A stretch of 41,177 nt of DNA. Origin: a virus. Shown piece after piece: positions 29,211 through 36,505 of this stretch. How positions within the stretch are numbered: position 1 is the first letter of the stretch; every line of letters begins with the position of its first letter. Location of the stretch: the IMG/VR virus record IMGVR_UViG_3300020451_000410, positions 1 to 41,177 of that record, one strand, 5' to 3'. The notes beneath the pieces are model-generated. The model was not told the origin of the DNA and did not search any database. It saw nothing but the letters and a program-made list of their open reading frames with translations. A program made the position numbers and the translations under genes.

Positions 29211-29806
29211 CACCCTTTATACAAAAAGATTTTTTATCACCGCAAGAATGTAACACGATTATGCGGTATCACCAACTCCTTATCAATCAAGGAGAGAAAC
29301 CAATAACCCAGAAGAATGGAACATTTTGGGCAAAAATGGGAGACCCCTATTTAGACGCATTAGGATTAGAATATTCTGGAAAAGCGGGCAGAAGATTAGA
29401 GAAAAAAGTAAGTTTAAGTTATAGTTATCTTAAGAAATCAACAAAAGGTTGTGCTATGAATTGGCATAGAAACCGATATGAATGTGAATATGTAGTATAT
29501 ATTCAAATAAGTGATAACCATTGGCCAATTTACTTTTTAAAAGACCAAGACAATCCTTATATAGAAGGAGAACAAGACACAGCAGATGAACTTATTGCTA
29601 TGCAAGGAGACGCCATATTCTTTAAAGGCGCAGAACACACTCACGCTCGTAGATACTTAAAAGATATGTTTTCTACAGGATTATCTTTAAATTATGTAGA
29701 TAAAGATGGATACTTAGATACAAAAGATGAAAGAAGTAGCTATGGGGACAACTATAAAACTTTTAAAGAGTACACTCGACATGGAGCATGGGAAATTGAA
29801 TCGTAG
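29207..29806 (+). CDS. Divergent oxygenase-like protein
   Basis: 199 residues. FIQKDFLSPQECNTIMRYHQLL at the N-terminus and AMNWHRNRYECEYVVYIQIS, then MQGDAIFFKGAEHTHARRYL resemble a prolyl-hydroxylase-type 2-oxoglutarate oxygenase. H87 and H144 or H146 could be iron ligands, but the expected aspartate two residues after the first histidine is Asn (N89). It may be inactive, may use another ligand, or may bind a halide in place of the carboxylate as in 2-oxoglutarate halogenases (where the residue is Gly or Ala). ATGA overlap with the QueC-like gene. Confidence 0.6.
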   Translation: MTPFIQKDFLSPQECNTIMRYHQLLINQGEKPITQKNGTFWAKMGDPYLDALGLEYSGKAGRRLEKKVSLSYSYLKKSTKGCAMNWHRNRYECEYVVYIQISDNHWPIYFLKDQDNPYIEGEQDTADELIAMQGDAIFFKGAEHTHARRYLKDMFSTGLSLNYVDKDGYLDTKDERSSYGDNYKTFKEYTRHGAWEIES

Positions 29807-30392
29807 ACTCATTGGAAAACATGAGTACGAAAGTGGCTATACAAAGATAGCCTGTCATTATGACGAACTAACAAAAGAAGAATATACTACAATACTAAGA
29901 AATAGAATACAAGCATTTGTAGTAGAAAATAAACGAATTATGAATCCAGTAGATGAACTGGATAAACACTCATACTTTCTCTGGATTAACAATCCTAGTG
30001 GGGAAATGATTGGTAATGTAAGGATTATTCCTAACCATCATTCTTATAAAATAGACCCCATAAGAAAATATGTTATATGGGATAGGGCATGGATAAATGA
30101 CCCTACAGTATCATTATTTCCAATACCGCAGTTTGCAGATGCAAATGCGTATATTTGGACTCCTGAATGGGTAAGCAGGGTGAATGGTTGCAGTAATGCT
30201 ATAATGGATATGTATGAAGAAACACACTCAATATTGATGTTTTTTCAGAAATATATGCCAGGACTGAGATATATAGAAAGTAAGCCCGATGAGTGGGGAT
30301 ATGACGGATTTAAGTGGGTATATGAAGAAATGCCCTTAGAGGAAGCAGCACCTATCATAAGGAAGTTTATTGAAAAGGAAACATCAAACTAA
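29781..30392 (+). CDS. GNAT-like N-acetyltransferase
   Basis: About 203 residues. ILRNRIQAFVVENKRIMNPVDE, then HSYFLWINNPSGEMIGNVRII resembles the ElaA/autoinducer-synthase-like branch of the GNAT fold (LR--VFVVEQ--P--E-D...H). The C-terminal half (YIESKPDEWGYDGFKWVYEEM) is less typical. Such enzymes usually move an acetyl group from acetyl-CoA to an amine. The start is unsure; 29781 limits the overlap with the upstream gene to 26 bases, while in-frame ATGs at 29727 and 29742 would lengthen it. Confidence 0.6.
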   Translation: MEHGKLNRRLIGKHEYESGYTKIACHYDELTKEEYTTILRNRIQAFVVENKRIMNPVDELDKHSYFLWINNPSGEMIGNVRIIPNHHSYKIDPIRKYVIWDRAWINDPTVSLFPIPQFADANAYIWTPEWVSRVNGCSNAIMDMYEETHSILMFFQKYMPGLRYIESKPDEWGYDGFKWVYEEMPLEEAAPIIRKFIEKETSN

Positions 30393-30945
30393 AATACGAA
30401 CAAGACAACGTTCTCAAAGAAGACTTTGGGCACTAAAAAGACGCAAAATGCAAGAAGAAAGAGTAAATTGTAAGGAAGATTTAGTCTTCCCTATTTATGT
30501 TATACATAGTGATAATGTTGAGTTAATTGACGGCATACTATGGATTGACGACCAAGTACTAGATGATAAAAATATGCTTGGTACGACTCTAGGGCGTCGT
30601 AGGATTCAAACTCCTATGAAAAGCATTTATCCTCTAAGATACATGATAGAAGACGAAGTTGGACTCATGCGTCATAGGGGGAAGACTTTTATTGATAATC
30701 ATGGTAGAGTTTTTAATTATGAAAAAACGGAAACCTGTAAAATACATTATCATAAAATTCTTAAAAGAGAAAAGAAAACATCAGCTACAGTATTGTGGCT
30801 AAAAGATTGTCCTTTTCCTTTCGCAGAGAAAAGTCCGCCTAATGTAGAATTAACATGGGCAGGAGTATTATATCGAGAGGGTATACCTTGGAAAATATAT
30901 GATTTCTCAACTGAAAGACAGAAATCGACATGGAGAAAAATATGA
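30370..30945 (+). CDS. Unknown protein with basic N-terminus
   Basis: 191 residues from a TTG with AAGGA 6 bases upstream. The first 30 residues are very basic (KRKHQTKIRTRQRSQRRLW), then a beta-rich body (FPIYVIHSDNVELIDGILWI) follows. I recognise no motif. The basic tail suggests DNA or RNA binding. Overlaps the GNAT gene by 23 bases and the glutaredoxin gene by 4. Confidence 0.6.
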   Translation: MKRKHQTKIRTRQRSQRRLWALKRRKMQEERVNCKEDLVFPIYVIHSDNVELIDGILWIDDQVLDDKNMLGTTLGRRRIQTPMKSIYPLRYMIEDEVGLMRHRGKTFIDNHGRVFNYEKTETCKIHYHKILKREKKTSATVLWLKDCPFPFAEKSPPNVELTWAGVLYREGIPWKIYDFSTERQKSTWRKI

Positions 30946-31184
30946 ATATACAGATATATGGAAAGCCAAACTGCCCGTTTTGTGATAAGGCAAAATTTAT
31001 TTCACAAGCATTTATTCAGGAAACACATCATACTTATGAATATAAACAGTTAGGAAATGATTTTGATATGCAATTTGTTGCACAAAACTTCCCTACTGCT
31101 CGTACGTTTCCACAAATTGTAATTGATGGAGAAAATATCGGTGGATACACCGAATTGGAGGCATTTTTAAGTGGATATAAATAA
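30942..31184 (+). CDS. grx: Glutaredoxin
   Basis: 80 residues, the normal length for a small glutaredoxin. The active site is CPFC (C11, C14) after a beta-strand IQIYGKPN, with TFPQIVIDG (cis-proline loop) and GGYTELEAF (glutathione-binding) later. It is a likely electron donor for the ribonucleotide reductase that begins at 40904. The start at 30942 has GGAG upstream and a 4-base overlap with the previous gene. Confidence 0.92.
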   Translation: MNIQIYGKPNCPFCDKAKFISQAFIQETHHTYEYKQLGNDFDMQFVAQNFPTARTFPQIVIDGENIGGYTELEAFLSGYK

Positions 31185-31485
31185 AATAGTAGATAAATTG
31201 AACGAAGGAATTGTATTACTAGAATATACAAGTCTTGTTTCGGGCAATCAAAAGTCAAGAGAAATGACTTTAAATCACCAGTATATACCTGAACCCCACA
31301 GGGTGTTTAAAGACGGTTGGAAACAGCAAGACATCAATGACAAGTTAATTTGTTATGATGTTGAATTTGGAAAATGGGACGATATTGATAAAGATACTAT
31401 CCTTAGTTGGAAAGTTGTAGATATAGAAAAAGATTTCAAGAAAAAACAGAAAGAATTAACAGAACTAAACCACGACGGTGATTAA
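31171..31485 (+). CDS. WYL_2-like (DUF2693-type) small protein
   Basis: 104 residues from a GTG overlapping glutaredoxin by 14 bases. MDINKIVDKLNEGIVLLEYT followed by KSREMTLNHQYIP resembles the phage WYL_2/Sm-like barrel, in which L--G-V-V-FT-...R-M--TLN--LIP is typical. The C-terminus is acidic and lysine-rich. Function unknown; relatives are frequent in T4-type marine phages. Confidence 0.55.
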   Translation: MDINKIVDKLNEGIVLLEYTSLVSGNQKSREMTLNHQYIPEPHRVFKDGWKQQDINDKLICYDVEFGKWDDIDKDTILSWKVVDIEKDFKKKQKELTELNHDGD

Positions 31486-32994
31486 ATGTGTGGTTTTGTA
31501 GGCACAACTAATAAGCCCTTATGTAAGCTAATGCTTCAAAAACAGGAGCACCGTGGCCCAGACGGTATGTCTTTCTGGGAGAACGATAAGTTCGCTTTTG
31601 GTCATGCCCTTCTGGACATTACAGGAGCAAAACAAATGCAACCTGTAAAAACTCCAAAAGGAAACATAATTATGTTTAATGGAGAAATGTATGATAGTAG
31701 AGAAAAGAACGATACAGTATGGTTGGGCAAAATGCTCGACAAATATGGTGTTTCTGTACTAGAATGGACAGATTGGCATGGCTCAATAGCATGGCTTAAT
31801 CTAGAAAAGAACGAATTAGTCTTAATACGAGACCAATTTGGAACAAAGCCTCTATGGTGGGGATTTGATGGCAAAACTTTTGAATTTAGTACAAGTTGTA
31901 AATCTTTTTTACATAAAGAGTTAGAAACTAATGAAAGAAAGTTTGGCTCTATGGGAGATGAATGTATTTGGAAAGGCTACCACAAAGTAGAGGCGGGTGG
32001 TTTTTTAACATTTGATTTAAATAATAAATATAAACTAAATAGAAGAAATTTATGGAATTGGCTTACATTTCATAAAGAAGAAATAGACGCAGAAGAATTT
32101 AGAGAAAGAACAAAAGAGTCTATTTTAAAAGTAGCAAACTATGGCAATTCTACTAATAAACACGCTATATTTCTTAGTGGTGGTTTTGATAGTACATTAG
32201 TTGCTAGTATATGCCGTGAAAGTACTAAGGATATCACGCTTTTCACTTGCGGTTATACAAACGAAAAAGGAAATACTCATGAACATTGGGGTTTCCAAAA
32301 TGAAAGTAAAATGGCTCTACAAAGTGCCGAATTATGGGGTAGACCTGTAGTAAAAGTAGACTTAGGTAGAGACGAAAGAATATCATTAGGAAAAACTTGG
32401 TTAGCAGGAACACATTACGCATGGTCAGACCATAATAGACAAGCTCCTAGATATAAATTGGCTAAAGCAGCTGCAGAATATGGGTGTAAAGTTGTACTAA
32501 CAGGAGATAGTGGAGACGAGCTATACTCAGGGTATTTACACCACGATAAAAGATTTGATGAACAATACTGCTTAGCAATGATGGAACAAGCAAAAGACTG
32601 GAGATGGTTTCCTTCTGATGTATTTGAGTATTCTGACCCTATGGCAAATAGTCTTTTTATAGATTTACTTACTACATCAGAGCAGAATATTCTTGCTACT
32701 GACCAAACAGTAGGGTTATTTGGTATGGAGTCTAGAATTCCTTTACTTACACAAAGGTATGTTCATTATAATATGAAAATACCAACAAAAACAAGATTTA
32801 AACAATTACCACAGTACCAAAAAGGTACAACAAAGTACTTAATGAGAGAAGTTATGAAAGAGTACTTACCTGACCATGTAGTAAATAGAAAGAATAAAAC
32901 AGGGTGGAGCAGTCCATGGGATAATAACCACCCACAACAAGCAATGCGTTGGAGAGACGAAGATTTAGAATTGCTAAGGAGATTGGGCGCATGA
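31486..32994 (+). CDS. asnB: Asparagine synthase, glutamine-hydrolysing type
   Basis: 502 residues with both domains of the AsnB family. The class II glutaminase has the N-terminal nucleophile Cys2 (MCGFVG), EHRGPDG and IMFNGEMYDS. The synthetase has the PP-loop LSGGFDSTL and TGDSGDELYSGY, ending KNKTGWSSPW. It makes an amide from a carboxylate with glutamine and ATP. Phage homologues may amidate aspartate, or a sugar or other acid as in WbpS-like proteins, so the true acceptor is open. Start directly follows the previous stop (TAAATG). Confidence 0.9.
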   Translation: MCGFVGTTNKPLCKLMLQKQEHRGPDGMSFWENDKFAFGHALLDITGAKQMQPVKTPKGNIIMFNGEMYDSREKNDTVWLGKMLDKYGVSVLEWTDWHGSIAWLNLEKNELVLIRDQFGTKPLWWGFDGKTFEFSTSCKSFLHKELETNERKFGSMGDECIWKGYHKVEAGGFLTFDLNNKYKLNRRNLWNWLTFHKEEIDAEEFRERTKESILKVANYGNSTNKHAIFLSGGFDSTLVASICRESTKDITLFTCGYTNEKGNTHEHWGFQNESKMALQSAELWGRPVVKVDLGRDERISLGKTWLAGTHYAWSDHNRQAPRYKLAKAAAEYGCKVVLTGDSGDELYSGYLHHDKRFDEQYCLAMMEQAKDWRWFPSDVFEYSDPMANSLFIDLLTTSEQNILATDQTVGLFGMESRIPLLTQRYVHYNMKIPTKTRFKQLPQYQKGTTKYLMREVMKEYLPDHVVNRKNKTGWSSPWDNNHPQQAMRWRDEDLELLRRLGA

Positions 32995-33461
32995 GAAACG
33001 CATATGATTATTACCCAACACCTGAGTGGTGTTATAAAAATTTACCTATAGACTGGAGTCAGTTTAAGACTGCATTAGAACCTTGCAAAGGAGATGGTAG
33101 AATAGTGTCATTTTTAGAAAATCAAGGAATAGAAACAAATTGGTGTGAAATACAAGAGGGCAAAGATTTCTTTGACCATGACGGAGAGTATGATTTAATC
33201 TTTACTAACCCTCCGTTCTCAATAGCGGAAGAATTCATAGAACACGCATTGAGTATGTCCACTACAGTAATAATGTTATTAAGAATAAATTTTTTAGGAA
33301 GTCAAAAAAGATATGCCTTTTGGCAACAGTTTGCACCTGATGGATTATTTATTCTTAGTAAAAGACCGTCATTTACAGGTAAAGGCACAGATGCAACAGA
33401 CTATGCGTGGTTTGTATGGAGTGATATAAAAGAGCTACAAGGACTCCATTGGATAAAATGA
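32991..33461 (+). CDS. DNA N6-adenine methyltransferase-like protein
   Basis: 156 residues. LEPCKGDGRIVSFL is the S-adenosylmethionine-binding motif I, and DLIFTNPPFSIAEEFI has the catalytic NPPF motif IV. There is no separate target-recognition domain, so it is a minimal enzyme like other phage 'Dam-like' proteins. It could protect phage DNA against restriction. ATGA overlaps on both sides. Confidence 0.82.
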   Translation: MRNAYDYYPTPEWCYKNLPIDWSQFKTALEPCKGDGRIVSFLENQGIETNWCEIQEGKDFFDHDGEYDLIFTNPPFSIAEEFIEHALSMSTTVIMLLRINFLGSQKRYAFWQQFAPDGLFILSKRPSFTGKGTDATDYAWFVWSDIKELQGLHWIK

Positions 33462-33625
33462 AAAAGTTATGGACAATTTGGAAGTATGCAATCGGTAGTT
33501 TTTCAGACGAACAAACTGAAGAATATGATGATGTTGTAGCGATAGCAAGAACAATCTTAGTAGGATTAAACGTTGTGTGCGCTTTGTTTATTATAGCAAA
33601 TATAATTGTTGGTTGGATTAGATGA
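33458..33625 (+). CDS. Small single-pass membrane protein
   Basis: 55 residues. A soluble, acidic N-terminal part (SFSDEQTEEYDD) is followed by a transmembrane helix, ILVGLNVVCALFIIANIIVGW (about 33-53). It has ATGA overlaps with both the methyltransferase and the helicase genes, which is strong support for a real gene despite its size. Function unknown. Confidence 0.65.
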   Translation: MKKLWTIWKYAIGSFSDEQTEEYDDVVAIARTILVGLNVVCALFIIANIIVGWIR

Positions 33626-34902
33626 AGGCAGTAATAAGTAACAGAATACAGTTGCAAGGCGATGCTGTTTTACTTGAAAATCTTGAGAGGGAACTAACTT
33701 ATAGTTTACCTCCTCGTATGCCGCAAGACCCACCTATGATAATAAAGACAATTCGCCCATTGCGAGAAGGTTTGGTTTCCATACCAGTCGGAAGATTGGA
33801 CTTGATACCAGAAGAATATGAAATTATCGACAAACGCGTACAAGCGCCGATAGTGTTTCCTGAATTTAAGTTCGAGTTACGTGCGTCCCAGCAAGTGGTT
33901 TATGACTCAATCGAAGATAATAGTATAATTAACGCTTGGGTAAGTTGGGGAAAGACATTTACAGGTTTGGCAATAGCCTCAAAACTTGGACAGAAAACAT
34001 TAGTAGTAACACACACAACAAACTTGAGGAATCAATGGGAAAAGGAAGTAAAAAAGTGTTTCGGCCTGCAACCTGGGCGAATAGGAAGCGGGGAGTTCAA
34101 CACTTCGTCCCCGATAGTCGTTGGGAACATTCAGAGTTTATACCGCAAGATAGAGGAGATAAAACATTTATTCGGGACAGTCGTTTTGGACGAGATGCAC
34201 CACGTTTCGAGTCCGACATTTACCCGAATAATAGACGAAATGCCTGCGAGATACAAGATAGGACTAACAGGGACACTAGAGAGGAAGGACGGCAGACATG
34301 TAGTATTCAGGGATTACTTTGGAAATCATGTACTTAAACCACCAAAAGAAAATTACATGACACCTAGTGTAGATGTGATTAAATCTGAAGTACGATTTCT
34401 AGACGGTTCGTTTACACCTTGGGCGGAAAGAATCAATCATCTAGCAACTAATGAAGAATATGTGCATAGTGTAGCAATGATTGCATCAAAGTATGCCGCA
34501 GAGGGTCATAAAGTTTTAGTAGTATCTGATAGAGTTGCATTTCTAAAAGTATGTCAACGATTGGTTGGAGATAATTCTGTATGTATTACAGGAGAAATGG
34601 ACTTTCAAGAAAGAGAAGATACTATGAGGAGAATAGGTGCAGATAAGAATATTTTATTTGGTACACAGTCTATTTTCTCAGAAGGAATTAGTTTAGATTC
34701 TCTGAGTTGTTTAGTACTTGGTACGCCAGTAAATAATGAACCTCTTCTCACACAGTTAATTGGTAGAGTTATAAGGAAAAAAGAAGGAAAAATCCAACCA
34801 AAAGTAGTAGATATCCATTTAAAAGGTAAGACGGCAGCTAGACAGGCTAACGCGCGAATGGGATATTATGTTAAACAAGATTACAAGATAAGCATTAAGT
34901 AA
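33622..34902 (+). CDS. uvsW: SF2 helicase, UvsW-like
   Basis: 426 residues. A small N-terminal domain (about 1-85) precedes two helicase domains. Motif I is unusual: AWVSWGKT (105-112) keeps GKT but not the typical A-x-T-G-x loop. Motif II is DEMHH (190-194), motif III-like LTGTLERKDG, motif V TQSIFSEGISLDSL, motif VI QLIGRVIRKKEG. T4 UvsW unwinds branched DNA and R-loops and triggers the switch from origin- to recombination-dependent replication. Here it precedes SSB and the gp46/gp47-like nuclease, which fits recombination. The ATP site should be checked for activity. Confidence 0.85.
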   Translation: MKAVISNRIQLQGDAVLLENLERELTYSLPPRMPQDPPMIIKTIRPLREGLVSIPVGRLDLIPEEYEIIDKRVQAPIVFPEFKFELRASQQVVYDSIEDNSIINAWVSWGKTFTGLAIASKLGQKTLVVTHTTNLRNQWEKEVKKCFGLQPGRIGSGEFNTSSPIVVGNIQSLYRKIEEIKHLFGTVVLDEMHHVSSPTFTRIIDEMPARYKIGLTGTLERKDGRHVVFRDYFGNHVLKPPKENYMTPSVDVIKSEVRFLDGSFTPWAERINHLATNEEYVHSVAMIASKYAAEGHKVLVVSDRVAFLKVCQRLVGDNSVCITGEMDFQEREDTMRRIGADKNILFGTQSIFSEGISLDSLSCLVLGTPVNNEPLLTQLIGRVIRKKEGKIQPKVVDIHLKGKTAARQANARMGYYVKQDYKISIK

Positions 34903-34932
34903 TCAGAAAATTATTTGAATTAAATACATGAA

Positions 34933-34972
34933 AAAAATAGTTCTTGACAAGTCCTCAAAAAATTGGTATAAT
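34933..34972 (+). promoter_or_regulatory. Sigma70 promoter for ssb/recombination unit
   Basis: 17-mer AAAAATAGTTCTTGACA at 34933-34949, 17-bp spacer, TATAATATA from 34967. Predicted +1 is near 34979, just inside the proposed ATG (34975) of the next gene, a geometry that leaves that start in doubt. It lies 30 bp after the helicase stop. Confidence 0.87.
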
Positions 34973-34974
34973 AT

Positions 34975-35361
34975 ATGATATATTTTGACTGGAAGAAGAT
35001 TCTGGAAGCGACTAATGGCAATGTTGGTGACATCATAACCATTATGAGAATTATAACTTTTAGAATTACCCCAAAAAATTATTACGATAAGACTTTTAAG
35101 TTTTACGAAAAGAACTTTCACGGTAGCTCATTCTTGGTTAACCCAAAGGATTTGCTAGAGAAAGGGCGTGCCTTTAGTGATAAAGAGGTTGCGGAGTATG
35201 TAGGTGTTGCATCATTCCGAAATTCTTACGAGTACGCAAAAACAAAAGACACCACATTAGACCTCATTTTCTGTCAAGTTAGTGAGGACACGATTAACCA
35301 AAACAGACTGCTCGAGATTAGAGATGGAAAGGTTCATTTCAAATACGAGGAGACACAATAA
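34975..35361 (+). CDS. Unknown phage protein upstream of SSB
   Basis: 128 residues from ATG 34975, or 105 from ATG 35044. MIYFDWKKILEATNGN, then FHGSSFLVNPKDLLEKGRAF and DKEVAEYVGVASFRNSYEYA look like a conserved helical phage protein, but I know no function. The first ATG begins only 3 bases after the TATAAT box, before the predicted transcription start, so either transcription starts unusually early or the shorter form is made. Codon content in the first 23 codons looks coding. The next gene follows after 11 bases with AAGGAG. Confidence 0.6.
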   Translation: MIYFDWKKILEATNGNVGDIITIMRIITFRITPKNYYDKTFKFYEKNFHGSSFLVNPKDLLEKGRAFSDKEVAEYVGVASFRNSYEYAKTKDTTLDLIFCQVSEDTINQNRLLEIRDGKVHFKYEETQ

Positions 35362-35372
35362 GGAGAATTATT

Positions 35373-35999
35373 ATGGCAATAGGCTTTAATACAACTAAGG
35401 GCTCTGCCCAAAAGTCCAAAATTGAAACTTACAATTTTGGCAATAAGGAAGATCATCACATTAGATTAGTTGGTGACCTTCTACCGAGATATGTCTACTG
35501 GATAAAAGGCGAGAACAACAAAAACATTCCTATGGAGTGTTTGTCTTTCGATAGAAACTCCGAGACATTCAACAATATCGAGCATGACCATGTTCGAGAT
35601 TTTTACCCTGACTTAAAATGCGGTTGGGCTTATGCAGTCCAGGGGATTGACTACTCTGACAAAACTGTCAAGGTTGTTAATCTAAAAAGGAAACTTTTTG
35701 ACCAAATTTTAGTAGCTATGGAAGAATTAGGAAATCCTACTGACGTAGAAACTGGTTGGGATATATTCTTCAAGAGATTGAAGACTGGCCCACAAGTGTT
35801 TAATGTTGAGTATCAACTGCAAATGCTTAAGTGTAAGCCAAGAGCATTAGAGGATTGGGAACAAGAACTCATAGCAGAACTTAAGTCTATGGACGACGTG
35901 CTTCCTAGACCTACACCTGATGCTCAGTTAGAACTACTTAAGAAAGTTCAAGGTGCAGATTCTAACGAAACTGTAGACGAGGAGTTTGACGTATCATGA
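35373..35999 (+). CDS. ssb: Single-stranded DNA-binding protein, T4 gp32-like
   Basis: 208 residues. The layout fits phage SSBs: a short flexible N-terminus, an OB-fold-like core (HIRLVGDLLPRYVYWIKG, then VKVVNLKRKLFDQILVAMEEL and GPQVFNVEYQLQMLKCKP) and an acidic C-terminal tail (SNETVDEEFDVS) for binding partner proteins. The gp32-type zinc ligands are not clear. It coats ssDNA at forks and recombination intermediates. AAGGAG precedes the ATG, and it has its own promoter one gene upstream, consistent with high expression. Overlaps peroxiredoxin by 4 bases. Confidence 0.78.
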   Translation: MAIGFNTTKGSAQKSKIETYNFGNKEDHHIRLVGDLLPRYVYWIKGENNKNIPMECLSFDRNSETFNNIEHDHVRDFYPDLKCGWAYAVQGIDYSDKTVKVVNLKRKLFDQILVAMEELGNPTDVETGWDIFFKRLKTGPQVFNVEYQLQMLKCKPRALEDWEQELIAELKSMDDVLPRPTPDAQLELLKKVQGADSNETVDEEFDVS

Positions 36000-36505
36000 T
36001 TGGAGTAGGACAAAAGTTTCCTGAATTTGAATTACAGGGAGTAAATGAAAATAATGAATTCGGAGTCATTGCAGACCACGATATTCAAGGTTGGGCAGTA
36101 ATATACTTTTACCCAAAAGATTTTACTTTTATTTGTCCAACAGAAATTGCAGGTTTCGATACTTTAGTTGATGATGATGTTACTGTAATAGGTATATCTG
36201 GAGACAACGAGCATTGCAAACACGCATGGAGAGAAGTTAACGGTGGCATTAGAGATATTGACCATTGGTTAGCGGCTGACTGTGGACTCTATTTAGCAGA
36301 AGAACTAGGAATAGTTGATGAAGCTGAAGGAGTTGCTCTGAGAGCCACTTACATATTAGACGACATGGGTACTATCCAGCACGTCTCAGTAAATGGACTT
36401 GATACAGGTAGAAATCATGAGGAGATAGCAAGAACACTTGCGTCTCTACAAGAGGAAGGACTCACAGGTTGCAACTGGCAACCAGGAGACGACTACGTCG
36501 CATGA
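35996..36505 (+). CDS. Peroxiredoxin, AhpC/TSA family
   Basis: 169 residues, a 2-Cys peroxiredoxin. YPKDFTFICPTEIAGF carries the catalytic P-x-x-x-T-x-x-C (T44, C47). GCNWQPGDDYV at the C-terminus carries the resolving cysteine C159. It reduces hydrogen peroxide and organic peroxides with a thiol donor, possibly a thioredoxin/glutaredoxin system. Peroxiredoxins are uncommon in phages. It is tightly overlapped (ATGA on both sides) between SSB and the recombination nuclease, so it is co-expressed with replication genes. Confidence 0.93.
   Translation: MIGVGQKFPEFELQGVNENNEFGVIADHDIQGWAVIYFYPKDFTFICPTEIAGFDTLVDDDVTVIGISGDNEHCKHAWREVNGGIRDIDHWLAADCGLYLAEELGIVDEAEGVALRATYILDDMGTIQHVSVNGLDTGRNHEEIARTLASLQEEGLTGCNWQPGDDYVA

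Noticed and set aside
33936-34337. 133-codon frame inside the helicase gene
   Set aside because: It is a +2-frame shadow of a gene with clear helicase motifs, and its sequence is low-complexity basic/acidic without a start signal.
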